Shown here one piece after another: positions 1 through 8,403 of a stretch of DNA of 41,006 nt. The notes beneath the pieces are model-generated. The model was not told the origin of the DNA, searched no databases, and saw only the letters and a program-made list of their open reading frames with translations. Location of the stretch: positions 1 to 41,006 of the IMG/VR virus record IMGVR_UViG_3300030331_002948; one strand, given 5' to 3'. This DNA comes from a virus. The position numbers and the translations under genes are program-made. The stretch's first letter is position 1, and the number at the start of each line of letters is the position of its first letter.

Positions 1-1312
1 AGATAATAACGACAACCCTACAACAAACGTAGCTTATTACAAGCTAGATGGGAACGCCAACGATTCTCCTTCAAGTGCTTATAACGGAACATGGAGTGGA
101 ACGGAGGCTTATGCGTACGGGCCGTATGGAATAGCGGGAGATTTCAATGGCACTAACTCAGTAATAACTGTTTCATCTTCTTTACCTTGGAGTAGTTCTT
201 TTTCTATTTCTATGTGGTTACGTCCTGCATCTGGATTATCTGGAAGTGGTTATTATTTACCTTTCATGCAAAAAGACTACGACAGCGGTGTTGGTGGTGT
301 AGGTTTAGCTTTTTATTTATATGGTTATGTATTGAGTCCTTATATTGGTGATTTAGGGGGTAGTACTTACCCTAATATATTTAATACAGGAACTTTAACC
401 GCTGATACTTGGAATCATGTCGTTTTAACGAGAACCTACAATGTTCAGTGGGAATTATTTTTAAATGGAGCCTCTTTAGGCACTTACACTACTAATGGTC
501 TAACCGAAGATTTTTCTGGTTCAGAATATTATTTTGGAGCAAATGGTTATGCAATAGGAGTCGGAGGCACTCCATATTATTATCCTGGTCAAATAGACCA
601 GGTTAGAATATTTAGTTCTGCATTGTCAGCGACTCAAGTTACATCTCTTTACGATGAGGTGTATTGCAACACAGTGAGCAAACTAGATATTTTCAATGAG
701 GGTACTAGCTCATGTCTAGCTTTATACGAGTTTGAAGACAATGCCGACTCTACTGATTCACCTACTTATGATGGCATATGGTCGGGCACAGAAGCTTATG
801 GGGGGGGACAATATAAAAAAGGCGGGATATTTAATGGTAGCACAAGTTATATAACTATTCCATCTTCTATTTCTAGCACATTTACAGATGAATTTAGTTT
901 TTCCGCATGGGTATACCCTACTGACAATTTCAATTATAATTGTATTTTTAGCAATGGTTACGGCATGGAGATTTATTATTATCAAGGAGAATTTTCCCTA
1001 TATTCTAATGATACAAATAGCGGTTCTAGTAGAAATATTAATAACTTTGCTACCACTACAACTAGTTTTTCTATAAATACGTGGCATCATGTGCTTTTAA
1101 CATTTACAAAAACTTCTCAATCTTGGTATATTAATGGTCAGGCAGAAGGAACAAATACAACGAGCTCATATACTCCTTATGATGAAAATAATCCGACTTT
1201 AGGTTATTTTTCACCTACCTCTTTATATTATTTGAGCGGGCGTTTAGACCAAGTAAGAATCTTTGACAAAGCATTAACAGCAACTGAAGCTTTACAAGTA
1301 TATACCGAATAA
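1..1312 (+). CDS. LamG-repeat adhesin or tail fibre protein, 5' end cut by window edge
   Basis: The frame (first full codon at base 2) is open from the left edge, so the protein is N-terminally incomplete; an internal ATG at 212 is not the likely start. About 437 residues remain, containing two tandem concanavalin A-like (LamG/laminin G-3) domains. The domains share short signatures: GTWSGTEAY (86-112) and GIWSGTEAY (773-799) near their starts, FNG plus T/SxSxI strands, W-HVV/LLTxT in the middle, and QIDQVRIFSSALSATQ (about 590) and RLDQVRIFDKALTATE (about 1241) at their ends. LamG domains are carbohydrate- or protein-binding beta sandwiches and are common at the tips of phage adhesins, so a receptor-binding or decoration role is inferred. 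It precedes the lysis cassette, as late fibre genes often do. An attached host-like surface protein is less likely in this context. Confidence 0.8.
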   Translation, partial: DNNDNPTTNVAYYKLDGNANDSPSSAYNGTWSGTEAYAYGPYGIAGDFNGTNSVITVSSSLPWSSSFSISMWLRPASGLSGSGYYLPFMQKDYDSGVGGVGLAFYLYGYVLSPYIGDLGGSTYPNIFNTGTLTADTWNHVVLTRTYNVQWELFLNGASLGTYTTNGLTEDFSGSEYYFGANGYAIGVGGTPYYYPGQIDQVRIFSSALSATQVTSLYDEVYCNTVSKLDIFNEGTSSCLALYEFEDNADSTDSPTYDGIWSGTEAYGGGQYKKGGIFNGSTSYITIPSSISSTFTDEFSFSAWVYPTDNFNYNCIFSNGYGMEIYYYQGEFSLYSNDTNSGSSRNINNFATTTTSFSINTWHHVLLTFTKTSQSWYINGQAEGTNTTSSYTPYDENNPTLGYFSPTSLYYLSGRLDQVRIFDKALTATEALQVYTE

Positions 1313-1313
1313 A

Positions 1314-1397
1314 ATGGAATACATACAAACAACAACATATAATAATATCAAGGTAACTTACACAATAGTAAACCCTAAAAAAAATGGATGTAACTGA
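1314..1397 (+). CDS. Possible 27-residue protein of unknown function
   Basis: A short frame starts 1 base after the LamG stop codon and ends inside the next gene (14-base overlap). It encodes MEYIQTTTYNNIKVTYTIVN followed by a Lys-rich end. There is no membrane segment and no recognisable domain. Its tight placement between two genes is the only support, and the start lacks a ribosome binding site, as do most genes here. It may be non-coding. Confidence 0.25.
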   Translation: MEYIQTTTYNNIKVTYTIVNPKKNGCN

Positions 1398-1539
1398 TTT
1401 GAAAATATATTCTATAAACGGGACAGCTTTAGGGGTGTCTATGACTGATATTGATGTTGCTTTAAAAATTATTTTACTTGCTGTTTCTATAGGATATACT
1501 ATACACAAATGGTATTTCTTAAATGGAAAGAATAAGTAA
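1384..1539 (+). CDS. Small single-span membrane protein, holin-like
   Basis: A 51-residue protein. Residues 1-25 are polar (MDVTDLKIYSINGTALGVSM...), followed by one hydrophobic helix (about 26-44, ALKIILLAVSIGYTIHKW) and a short basic tail (LNGKNK). This is the layout of small phage holins or holin accessory proteins, N-terminus out and positive tail in. It sits directly upstream of the endolysin and overlaps it by 17 bases, the usual place for a lysis gene. Similar small proteins that begin with a KIYSIN-like segment occur next to lysins in flavobacterial phages, to my recollection. Function is inferred from topology and position only. A second holin candidate lies at 1981. Confidence 0.65.
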   Translation: MDVTDLKIYSINGTALGVSMTDIDVALKIILLAVSIGYTIHKWYFLNGKNK

Positions 1540-1984
1540 ACATATATCATACAAAGAGGGAGTTTACTCTAATACTGCTACTCGATTAAATATAGATAAT
1601 TCTCCTAGCTCATACCAACTTTCAAACATGGGCGTACTAGCAGACAATGTATTTGAGCCACTCAGACAATGGGTAGGCGGTCCTATAAAAATTACTTCTT
1701 TTTTTAGATGCGAAGAATTGAATAAAGCTTTAGGCGGAAGTTCTAGATCACAGCATTGCGAGGGTAGAGCGATGGATATTGATGATGTATTTGGAAGAAC
1801 AACCAACGCTCTAATGTTTGAATATATAAAAAACAATCTAGATTTTGATCAGCTTATTTGGGAGTTTGGTGATGATAACAACCCAGATTGGATACATGTA
1901 AGCTTTCGATCACCTGACGAAAACAGGTCTAGATGTTTGAAAGCTTTCAAAGAAAATGGTAAAACTAATTATATTGTTATATGA
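1523..1984 (+). CDS. Peptidase M15-type endolysin (peptidoglycan endopeptidase)
   Basis: A 153-residue protein that matches the M15_3/VanY-like fold used by phage lysins to cut peptide crosslinks in the cell wall. The zinc ligands are readable: SxxHxxGxAxDI gives His78 and Asp85 (SRSQHCEGRAMDID), and WIHVSF gives His125. Glu114 in LIWEF is a plausible catalytic acid. The domain fills almost the whole chain, normal for a single-domain lysin of this type. There is no signal peptide, so it would need a holin; holin-like genes flank it on both sides (overlaps of 17 and 4 bases). Expected action is release of progeny by degrading host peptidoglycan from the cytoplasmic side. Confidence 0.88.
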   Translation: MERISKHISYKEGVYSNTATRLNIDNSPSSYQLSNMGVLADNVFEPLRQWVGGPIKITSFFRCEELNKALGGSSRSQHCEGRAMDIDDVFGRTTNALMFEYIKNNLDFDQLIWEFGDDNNPDWIHVSFRSPDENRSRCLKAFKENGKTNYIVI

Positions 1985-2469
1985 GTAGACCTAAAAAAAA
2001 GTTCGGCCAAACAACTGTCGGTCGATTACTCAAAGGTGCAGTTGGTTTAATAAATCCAACCTTAGGGAATCTTATTCAAGGAGAAATGTCTGTGGAACAA
2101 GTTATTGCTTCGATTAAAAATGCTGAAGCGCCATTAGAAGACAAGATACGGGCACAAGAAATGATACTAGAGGCATACGAGGCTGAGGTAGCTGATAGAG
2201 CTAGTGCAAGACAAAGAGAAATGGCTGCGGTAGCGGCTGGGTCTAATGATTTACTTTTCAAAACAGTAGGGTGGGGCATTACTCTTTGTTTTGTAGCCGT
2301 GGTAGCAGGGGCGATAGGCGTGTGGCAAATACCTGAAGAATCGCAAAGATTATTTGATATGGGCTTTGGTGCAGTAGTGGCAGCGTTTACTCAAGTTATA
2401 GGATATTATTTTGGAAGCTCTATGGGTAGTAAACAAAAAACTAATTTAATGAACGGTCAAGATGGCTAA
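1981..2469 (+). CDS. Two-helix holin-like protein (GTA holin-like)
   Basis: A 162-residue protein. A basic N-terminus and a glycine-containing segment (residues 15-35) are followed by a charged, probably coiled-coil stretch (about 38-82, many E/K/R/A). Two hydrophobic helices follow (about 95-115 and 127-147), then a basic tail. This arrangement resembles the phage and GTA 'holin of 3 TMs' type (PF11351-like). The start overlaps the endolysin stop as ATGA, which indicates translational coupling and a shared lysis role. The likely job is forming the inner-membrane lesion that releases the M15 lysin. The protein at 1384 could be the true holin and this an accessory; sequence alone does not decide. 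Confidence 0.7.
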   Translation: MSRPKKKFGQTTVGRLLKGAVGLINPTLGNLIQGEMSVEQVIASIKNAEAPLEDKIRAQEMILEAYEAEVADRASARQREMAAVAAGSNDLLFKTVGWGITLCFVAVVAGAIGVWQIPEESQRLFDMGFGAVVAAFTQVIGYYFGSSMGSKQKTNLMNGQDG

Positions 2470-2596
2470 AATATATTCAACAACACATGTTGTAAAACCT
2501 AAAATTAAAAGACCTGGGGTACATTCAAAGACGAAAACTTCTTCCCTTAAATCTTCTAGAAATTACCGCAAACTATACCGAGGACAAGGAAGGTAA
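2462..2596 (+). CDS. Very basic 44-residue protein, conserved-looking
   Basis: The ATG lies inside the end of the upstream holin-like gene (8-base overlap). The product is 44 residues with about a third Lys/Arg, including VVKPKIKRPGVHSKTKTSS and the terminal RKLYRGQGR. It has no hydrophobic segment. I recall similar small basic proteins with a KxYRGQGR end near lysis and packaging genes in marine phages. A nucleic acid-binding or virion-associated role would fit the charge, but no function is established here. It closes the leftmost late cluster; a promoter-like element follows at 2606. Confidence 0.6.
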   Translation: MAKIYSTTHVVKPKIKRPGVHSKTKTSSLKSSRNYRKLYRGQGR

Positions 2597-2605
2597 TATT
2601 ATTTG

Positions 2606-2613
2606 TATCTTTA
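2606..2613 (+). promoter_or_regulatory. Bacteroidetes-type -7 element (TATCTTTA)
   Basis: One mismatch to TAnnTTTG, 22 bases before the ATG at 2636, in the intergenic gap after the lysis genes. It is followed by the AT-rich leader ttaatttaaatttaat. No clear TTG at 17-23 bases upstream. Confidence 0.4.
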
Positions 2614-2635
2614 CGATTAATTTAAATTTAATCTA

Positions 2636-2860
2636 ATGGATATACGAAAAATATCTATCGGCCCAGATTATAAAAATAATTCAATGCATTATTTAGTGGG
2701 ACAAGATGTGTTGGCAGGTAAATATAAAATACATTTAATACAATATGATATTGACTCAAAGTCTATTAAAATATGGATTGAAAGATTAGATGAAGTATTA
2801 TTGTGGAAAGAGTTTACTGCCACTATGCCTATATCTATCGAGTATAATATTAATTTTTAA
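2636..2860 (+). CDS. Hypothetical 74-residue protein
   Basis: A small soluble protein beginning MDIRKISIGPDYKNNSMHYL, mostly alternating hydrophobic and polar residues that suggest a small beta-rich fold (VGQDVLAGKYKIHLIQYD...). No known motif. The start is preceded by the AT-rich leader taaatttaatcta rather than a Shine-Dalgarno site. Its stop codon overlaps the start of the next gene (TAATG), so it is probably co-translated with the GroES-like protein at 2860. I believe homologues occur upstream of terminase genes in marine flavobacterial phages, which would fit a role in head assembly or packaging, but this is recollection and not evidence of function. Confidence 0.7.
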   Translation: MDIRKISIGPDYKNNSMHYLVGQDVLAGKYKIHLIQYDIDSKSIKIWIERLDEVLLWKEFTATMPISIEYNINF

Positions 2861-3423
2861 TGAGATCAATACATTATTTTATTGTAAAGCCTGTAAATAA
2901 CAAAAGATATAATAACACCACTAACATTGAGGGAGTTGACTTTATAACTAGTGTTTCCCAGGAAAATCATTTAGCCTCTAATCGTGAGGCACGAGTTATT
3001 TCTACCCCATTACTTTACAAAGGACCTATAAAAACAGGAGATGTATTATTAGTGCATCACAATGTTTTTAAGTATTATTACGATATGAAAGGAAGGCAAA
3101 AAAGCAGTATGAGTTTTTTTCAAGATGATATTTTTTTTGTTGAACTAGACCAGTTTTTTATGTACAAACAAAACAACAAATGGAATTGTCACGATAGGTA
3201 TTGCTTTATCAAACCCATAAACAAAGAAGATGGATATTTAGTCAAGAGCTTTAAAGAGGAGCCTTTAGTTGGAATAGTTAAATATACAAACGAGTACCTT
3301 AAAAATCAAAACGTGAAAGAAGGGGACAAGGTGGTTTTCAAACCAGAAAGTGAATATGAGTTTAACGTCGACGGTGAAAAATTATACAGGATGTATGACC
3401 ATCAAATAACAGTGGTATTGTAG
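2860..3423 (+). CDS. GroES-like (cochaperonin-fold) protein, apparently tandem
   Basis: A 187-residue protein with two segments that read like the beta-barrel core of GroES/Cpn10. The second half is clearer: GIVKYTNEYL, then VKEGDKVVFKP (about 152-162), then FNVDGEKLYRMYDHQITVVL (168-187). This parallels the GroES order of VxxGDxVxF, an acidic loop, xxDGEEYLI and xxxDILAVI. The first half has IKTGDVLLVHHNVF (57-70) and FFQDDIFFVELDQFF (86-100), a more diverged copy. Phages such as T4 (gp31) encode their own cochaperonins to fold capsid protein with host GroEL. The position just ahead of packaging and head genes fits that role. No mobile loop with a GroEL-binding hydrophobic tripeptide was confidently located, so chaperone activity is inference. 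Confidence 0.5.
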   Translation: MRSIHYFIVKPVNNKRYNNTTNIEGVDFITSVSQENHLASNREARVISTPLLYKGPIKTGDVLLVHHNVFKYYYDMKGRQKSSMSFFQDDIFFVELDQFFMYKQNNKWNCHDRYCFIKPINKEDGYLVKSFKEEPLVGIVKYTNEYLKNQNVKEGDKVVFKPESEYEFNVDGEKLYRMYDHQITVVL

Positions 3424-3426
3424 ATA

Positions 3427-3705
3427 ATGAAATCGGAGGAACTAAAAGTAAAAATAATTGAAGCGGGGCGTAAGGCTGTAGAGCAGCTTATTAAAGTAGC
3501 AAAAGAAGACATTATAAAACCGGATCCCGAAGATGAGTTAGCGGCTGATCGTTTAAAAAATGCGGCTGCCACAAAGAAGCTTGCTATATTTGATGCTTTT
3601 GATATATTAAATAAAATAGATCAAGAAAAAGAAAATTTAACTACAAACCATAAAGAGGACAAAACAACAACAAAACAAGGATTTGCAGAACGAAGATCAA
3701 AATAA
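3427..3705 (+). CDS. Putative small terminase or packaging accessory protein
   Basis: A 92-residue, strongly helical and charged protein (about 11-40 and 40-72 helical), ending in a Lys/Thr-rich tail. It has no recognised helix-turn-helix motif. It lies 3 bases after the GroES-like gene and overlaps the large terminase start by 23 bases. Position directly upstream of terL and its small, charged, helical nature suggest a small terminase subunit (DNA recognition for packaging), but this is a positional call only. It could equally be an unrelated head-assembly helper. Confidence 0.5.
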   Translation: MKSEELKVKIIEAGRKAVEQLIKVAKEDIIKPDPEDELAADRLKNAAATKKLAIFDAFDILNKIDQEKENLTTNHKEDKTTTKQGFAERRSK

Positions 3706-5929
3706 TTTATATCACAAGGTTATTGATTACATACCTAAAACTGTTTTTGCAAATAAAAACAGAGGTAAGTCTTGGCTTTATGGTTACAACGAAAAATACG
3801 ATTTAGTAATTATATCAAAAACTGGAGAGCTCGGTGAAGTGATTAATATCAATGGTTTGTGTATAGGTTTGCCTCCCGCACCAAAAGAAGTATACAAAAG
3901 AAATAAGTCTAAAGCTCAACAGCATTGGGAGCGTAAAGACCTTCCACGCTCTCTTTCAAAAATACAGTCAATATTTCAGTGGAATGAAATGAGCTCCTCG
4001 TTTAAAAAAATGTGGGTTGACTATATAGAAAGCGAGTTTGATAAGCGTGAGCTCGGATATTGGTTTTACAACAATGGAGTTAAAACATATATAACTGGTT
4101 CACACTATATGTATCTCCAATGGACAAGTATTGATGTTGGTTATCCCGATTTTCGTGAAGCGAACAGAATATTTTTTTTATTTTGGGAGGCATGCAAGGC
4201 CGACAAAAGATGCTTCGGCTTAGACTATCTTAAAATTAGACGTTCAGGATTTTCTTTTATGGGTTCTTCAGAATGTATAAATACAGGTACACTCGCCAAA
4301 GACTCTAGGGTTGGTATTCTTTCTAAGACTGGATCGGATGCTAAAAAAATGTTTACTGACAAAGTTGTTCCAATAGCTAACAGGCTACCTTTTTTCTTCA
4401 AGCCAATTCAGGATGGTATGGATAAGCCTAAAACAGAATTAGCTTTTAGAGTTCCTGCGTCTAAGATTACAAAAAAAAATATGTATGATGTAGTAGACGA
4501 CGAGCTCTATGGTTTGGACACAACTATAGACTGGAAAAATACAGATGATAACTCATACGATGGAGAAAAGCTTTTGCTTTTGGTTCATGATGAAAGTGGA
4601 AAGTGGATTAAGCCTAATAATATATTAAATAACTGGCGGGTTACAAAAACTTGTTTAAGATTAGGAAGCAAAATTATTGGCAAATGTATGATGGGTTCTA
4701 CCTCAAACGCGCTAAACAAAGGTGGAGATAATTTTAAAAAGCTCTATGAAGATTCAGACTTAAAAAAAAGAAACAGTAATGGACAAACCAAGACAGGTCT
4801 CTACTCTCTTTTTATACCTATGGAGTGGAACATGGAGGGGTTTATTGACCAATATGGCATGCCTGTTTTTCGTAAACCATCAGAGCCAATTTTGGGAGTG
4901 GACGGAGAGTATATTGATAATGGAGCTATCGACTATTGGGAGGCTGAAGTTGATTCCCTTAAAAAAGATCCTGATGCATTAAATGAGTTTTACAGGCAAT
5001 TTCCACGCACTGAATCACACGCTTTTAGAGATGAAAGTAAGGGAAGTGTATTTAATCTAACTAAGATATATCAGCAAATTGATTACAACGATTCTTTGAT
5101 AATGGATCATCATATAACAAGAGGTAAATTTTACTGGAAAGACGGAGTTAAGGACGGAGAGGTAGTATGGACCCCTGACAATAGAGGTCGTTTTATTATT
5201 ACGTGGACTCCCCCGAAGCTATTACAAAACAAAAAAATGCAGAAACACGGTAGTTATTATCCTTTAAACGAACATATTGGAGCTTTTGGTTGTGATTCGT
5301 ATGATATATCAGGAACTGTAGGAGGTAGGGGATCAAATGGAGCTCTTCACGGATTGACTAAGTTTAACATGGAGGAAGCGCCGAGCAATGAGTTTTTTTT
5401 AGAATATATTGCTAGACCTCAAACAGCTGAAATATTTTTTGAAGAAGTATTAATGGCTTGTGTTTTTTATAGTATGCCTATACTAGTAGAGAATAATAAA
5501 CCACGGCTTTTGTATCATTTTAAAAACAGAGGATATAGAGGTTATTGTATGAATAGGCCTGATAAAAGATATAACAATCTCTCCAAAACCGAAAGAGAGT
5601 TAGGGGGAATACCTAATACTTCAGAAGATGTAAAGCAATCTCACGCGGCAGCCATAGAATCTTATATAGAAAAACATGTGGGTCTAGACATGACAGGCAC
5701 TTACCGTGATCCAGGGGATATGGGGTCAATGTATTTTAATAGAACATTAGAGGATTGGGCTAAGTTTGATGTAAGTAATAGAACTAAACATGACGCTAGT
5801 ATTAGCACAGGCCTAGCCATTATGGCAAATCAAAAATCTACTTATTTGCCAGAGAAAAAACAATCAAAAATATATCTTAACTTTGCAAGATATAGTAACA
5901 ATGGAAATTTAAGTCAATTAATTAGATGA
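3683..5929 (+). CDS. terL: Terminase large subunit (packaging ATPase-nuclease)
   Basis: A 748-residue protein resembling TerL of crAss-like and flavobacterial podoviruses. The ATPase half shows a Walker A-like segment LKIRRSGFSFMGSSE (about 183-197) and a Walker B LLLLVHDESGKW (297-308, D303 E304). The coupling motif is MMGST (336-340). The nuclease half has FGCDSYDISGT (D538, D541) and LVENN (E603). It would pump DNA into proheads and cut it. The Walker A lacks the usual GK[ST] lysine, with F190 in that place. The start is a TTG: the frame opens at 3641 and has no ATG until about residue 103. The stop overlaps the portal start (ATGA). Family call is secure; the exact start is not. Confidence 0.93.
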   Translation: MQNEDQNNLYHKVIDYIPKTVFANKNRGKSWLYGYNEKYDLVIISKTGELGEVININGLCIGLPPAPKEVYKRNKSKAQQHWERKDLPRSLSKIQSIFQWNEMSSSFKKMWVDYIESEFDKRELGYWFYNNGVKTYITGSHYMYLQWTSIDVGYPDFREANRIFFLFWEACKADKRCFGLDYLKIRRSGFSFMGSSECINTGTLAKDSRVGILSKTGSDAKKMFTDKVVPIANRLPFFFKPIQDGMDKPKTELAFRVPASKITKKNMYDVVDDELYGLDTTIDWKNTDDNSYDGEKLLLLVHDESGKWIKPNNILNNWRVTKTCLRLGSKIIGKCMMGSTSNALNKGGDNFKKLYEDSDLKKRNSNGQTKTGLYSLFIPMEWNMEGFIDQYGMPVFRKPSEPILGVDGEYIDNGAIDYWEAEVDSLKKDPDALNEFYRQFPRTESHAFRDESKGSVFNLTKIYQQIDYNDSLIMDHHITRGKFYWKDGVKDGEVVWTPDNRGRFIITWTPPKLLQNKKMQKHGSYYPLNEHIGAFGCDSYDISGTVGGRGSNGALHGLTKFNMEEAPSNEFFLEYIARPQTAEIFFEEVLMACVFYSMPILVENNKPRLLYHFKNRGYRGYCMNRPDKRYNNLSKTERELGGIPNTSEDVKQSHAAAIESYIEKHVGLDMTGTYRDPGDMGSMYFNRTLEDWAKFDVSNRTKHDASISTGLAIMANQKSTYLPEKKQSKIYLNFARYSNNGNLSQLIR

Positions 5930-8361
5930 AAGAAGTTAAAATAGACATTTCATCTGTGGGGTTTCCTAGTCAATATGTTTCAGATGCGGAGAAAGCTACT
6001 GAAGAATATGGGCTTCAAATAGGACAAGCGATTCAATACGAATGGTTTAGAAAAGATTCAACAGGGTGTAGATATTATAGCCAATGGCGTGATTTCAACA
6101 GGTTAAGATTATATGCTCGAGGCGAGCAACCTATCGCCAAATACAAAAACGAACTTGCAGTAGATGGAGATTTATCCTATTTAAATTTAGATTGGACACC
6201 AGTTCCTATCATTGCTAAGTTTGTTGACATAGTTGTAAATGGTATGTCTGACAGATTATTTAAAGTAAAGGCCTACGCCCAAGACGCATTATCACAATCC
6301 AAAAGAAGCAAATATCAAGACATGATTGAGGGCCAAATGGCCGCAAAAGAAGTGTTGCAAACTGTGCAGGAGCAGACAGGATTTGATCCGTTTATCATGA
6401 ACCCCGATGAGCTCCCTGCCTCCGACGAAGAGCTCTCGTTATACATGAATTTAAATTACAAACCCGCTATCGAAATAGCCGAGGAGCAAGCTATTGATAC
6501 TATATTTTCGGAAAATCATTATGAAGACATTCGCAAGAGGTTAGATTATGATATGATGGTAACAGGTATGGCTGTTGCTAAACACGAATTTTTACCTGGA
6601 GCTGGTGTAACAGTAAAATATGTAGACCCTGCAAACGTGGTGTACAGCTATACTGAAGATCCTAACTTTAAGGATTGTTTTTATTGGGGTGAAATAAAAA
6701 CTTTACCCATAGCAGAGTTAGTAAAAATTGACCCCACACTTACAACCGATGACTTAAATACTATCGCTCAATATAGCCAGAGCTGGTATGATTATTTTAA
6801 TACTGCTCAATATTATGAGAATGACATTTTTTATAGAGATACATGCACCCTGATGTATTTTAATTATAAGACCACTCAAAAGATGGTTTATAAGAAAAAG
6901 AAAATGGATAATGGTAATATAAAGATGATTGAGAAAGACGATTCTTTCAATCCACCAGATGAAATGTTAGAGGAGGGCAACTTTGAAAAAGTTGAAAAAA
7001 CCATAGATGTATGGTATGATGGTGTGATGGTTATGGGAACTAATATTCTGCTCAAATGGGAGTTAGCTAAAAATATGGTACGTCCTAAGTCTAGTTCTCA
7101 ACACGCTATGCCTAATTATGTGGCCGTGGCTCCCCGAATGTATAAAGGTGTAATTGAATCACTAGTTAGGAGAATGATTCCTTTTGCTGATTTAATACAA
7201 GTAACTCATCTAAAGCTTCAACAAGTTATAGCTAGGACCGTGCCTGATGGCGTGTACATAGATGCAGATGGACTTAATGAAGTAGATTTAGGTACGGGCC
7301 AAGGCTACAATCCTGAAGACGCGTTGCGTTTATATTTTCAAACTGGTAGTGTAATTGGTCGTAGTTATACGCAAGAGGGTGAATTTAATAATGCTCGTGT
7401 ACCTATACAGCAGCTCACAAGCAATTCAGGCGCTTCTAAGACACAAATGTTGATCGCTAACTATAACCACTACCTAGACATGATGAGGGCTGTAACGGGC
7501 TTAAATGAAGCGAGAGACGGTAGCACACCAAATCCTGATGCTTTAGTGGGGGTTCAAAAGTTAGCTGCTTTAAACTCTAACACAGCAACTAGGCATATTT
7601 TAGACGGAAGTTTGTACATATATAGAACATTAGCTGAAGCCTTAACTTACAGAGTCGCTGATATATTAGAGTATTCAGACTTCAAAGAAGACTTTGTCAA
7701 TAAAATTGGTAAATACAATGTAAGTATATTAAATGAAATATCCGATTTGTATATTTATGACTTTGGGGTTTTTATAGAGTTATCGCCAGATGAAGAGCAA
7801 CAAGCTATGCTAGAGCAAAACATACAGATGGCTTTATCAAAAGGAGATATCAACTTGGAGGACGCTATCGACATAAGAGAAATCAAAAACCTAAAACTTG
7901 CCAATCAATTACTTAAGGTAAAAAGGAAAGCCAAGCAAGAGTCAGATGAAAAAAGAGAAATGCAAAAACAAGCGATGGTTGCTCAGCAGCAATTACAATC
8001 GCAACAGCTAGCTGCCCAAGTAGCTGCACAAAAAATTGAAGCAGAAACAAGATCAAAGATGCAATACAAACAAGCGGAGATAGCTTTTGAAATAGAAAGA
8101 AACAAAAACGAAGCACAGCTTAAATCTCAGCTTATGGAACAAGAGTTTCAGTATAATCTACAACTTCAAGGTATAACACAAGGAGCTATATCATCAAGGG
8201 AAAAAAACAAAGAAAAAGCTAAAAGCGATAGAATCAGTCAACAGAATACTGAGCAGTCGCAACTTATAACGCAACGTAAAAATAATTTACCACCTAAAAA
8301 CTTTGAATCCAATGAAGATTCTTTAGATGGTTTTGATTTAGCCGAGTTTGAACCTCGATAA
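5926..8361 (+). CDS. Portal protein
   Basis: An 811-residue protein placed immediately after terL and before a scaffold-like and capsid gene, the standard portal position. The N-terminal third carries conserved-looking segments YYSQWRDFNRLRLYARGEQP and LDWTPVPIIAKFVDIVVNGM, typical of portals in crAss-like and related flavobacterial phages. Residues about 480-560 include QLTSNSGASKTQML and the helical MMRAVTGLNEARDG. The last roughly 170 residues are a long Gln/Lys/Glu-rich coiled coil (AQQQLQSQQLAAQVAAQK...), as in portals that extend a barrel into the capsid. It forms the dodecameric DNA channel at the capsid vertex. Translationally coupled to terL (ATGA). Confidence 0.9.
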   Translation: MKEVKIDISSVGFPSQYVSDAEKATEEYGLQIGQAIQYEWFRKDSTGCRYYSQWRDFNRLRLYARGEQPIAKYKNELAVDGDLSYLNLDWTPVPIIAKFVDIVVNGMSDRLFKVKAYAQDALSQSKRSKYQDMIEGQMAAKEVLQTVQEQTGFDPFIMNPDELPASDEELSLYMNLNYKPAIEIAEEQAIDTIFSENHYEDIRKRLDYDMMVTGMAVAKHEFLPGAGVTVKYVDPANVVYSYTEDPNFKDCFYWGEIKTLPIAELVKIDPTLTTDDLNTIAQYSQSWYDYFNTAQYYENDIFYRDTCTLMYFNYKTTQKMVYKKKKMDNGNIKMIEKDDSFNPPDEMLEEGNFEKVEKTIDVWYDGVMVMGTNILLKWELAKNMVRPKSSSQHAMPNYVAVAPRMYKGVIESLVRRMIPFADLIQVTHLKLQQVIARTVPDGVYIDADGLNEVDLGTGQGYNPEDALRLYFQTGSVIGRSYTQEGEFNNARVPIQQLTSNSGASKTQMLIANYNHYLDMMRAVTGLNEARDGSTPNPDALVGVQKLAALNSNTATRHILDGSLYIYRTLAEALTYRVADILEYSDFKEDFVNKIGKYNVSILNEISDLYIYDFGVFIELSPDEEQQAMLEQNIQMALSKGDINLEDAIDIREIKNLKLANQLLKVKRKAKQESDEKREMQKQAMVAQQQLQSQQLAAQVAAQKIEAETRSKMQYKQAEIAFEIERNKNEAQLKSQLMEQEFQYNLQLQGITQGAISSREKNKEKAKSDRISQQNTEQSQLITQRKNNLPPKNFESNEDSLDGFDLAEFEPR

Positions 8362-8380
8362 AATGCGTTAAAATTTTATG

Positions 8381-8388
8381 TAAATTTG
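8381..8388 (+). promoter_or_regulatory. Bacteroidetes-type -7 element (TAAATTTG)
   Basis: An exact TAnnTTTG match in the short gap between portal and scaffold-like genes, 15 bases before the ATG at 8404. No clear upstream TTG at the expected spacing. A promoter here would raise expression of scaffold and capsid. Confidence 0.5.
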
Positions 8389-8403
8389 TAAAAATTAAAT
8401 CTA

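Noticed and set aside
4765-4785. A run of A residues in terL as a possible slippery site
   Set aside because: The frame continues normally through it and no downstream product or structure supports programmed frameshifting.
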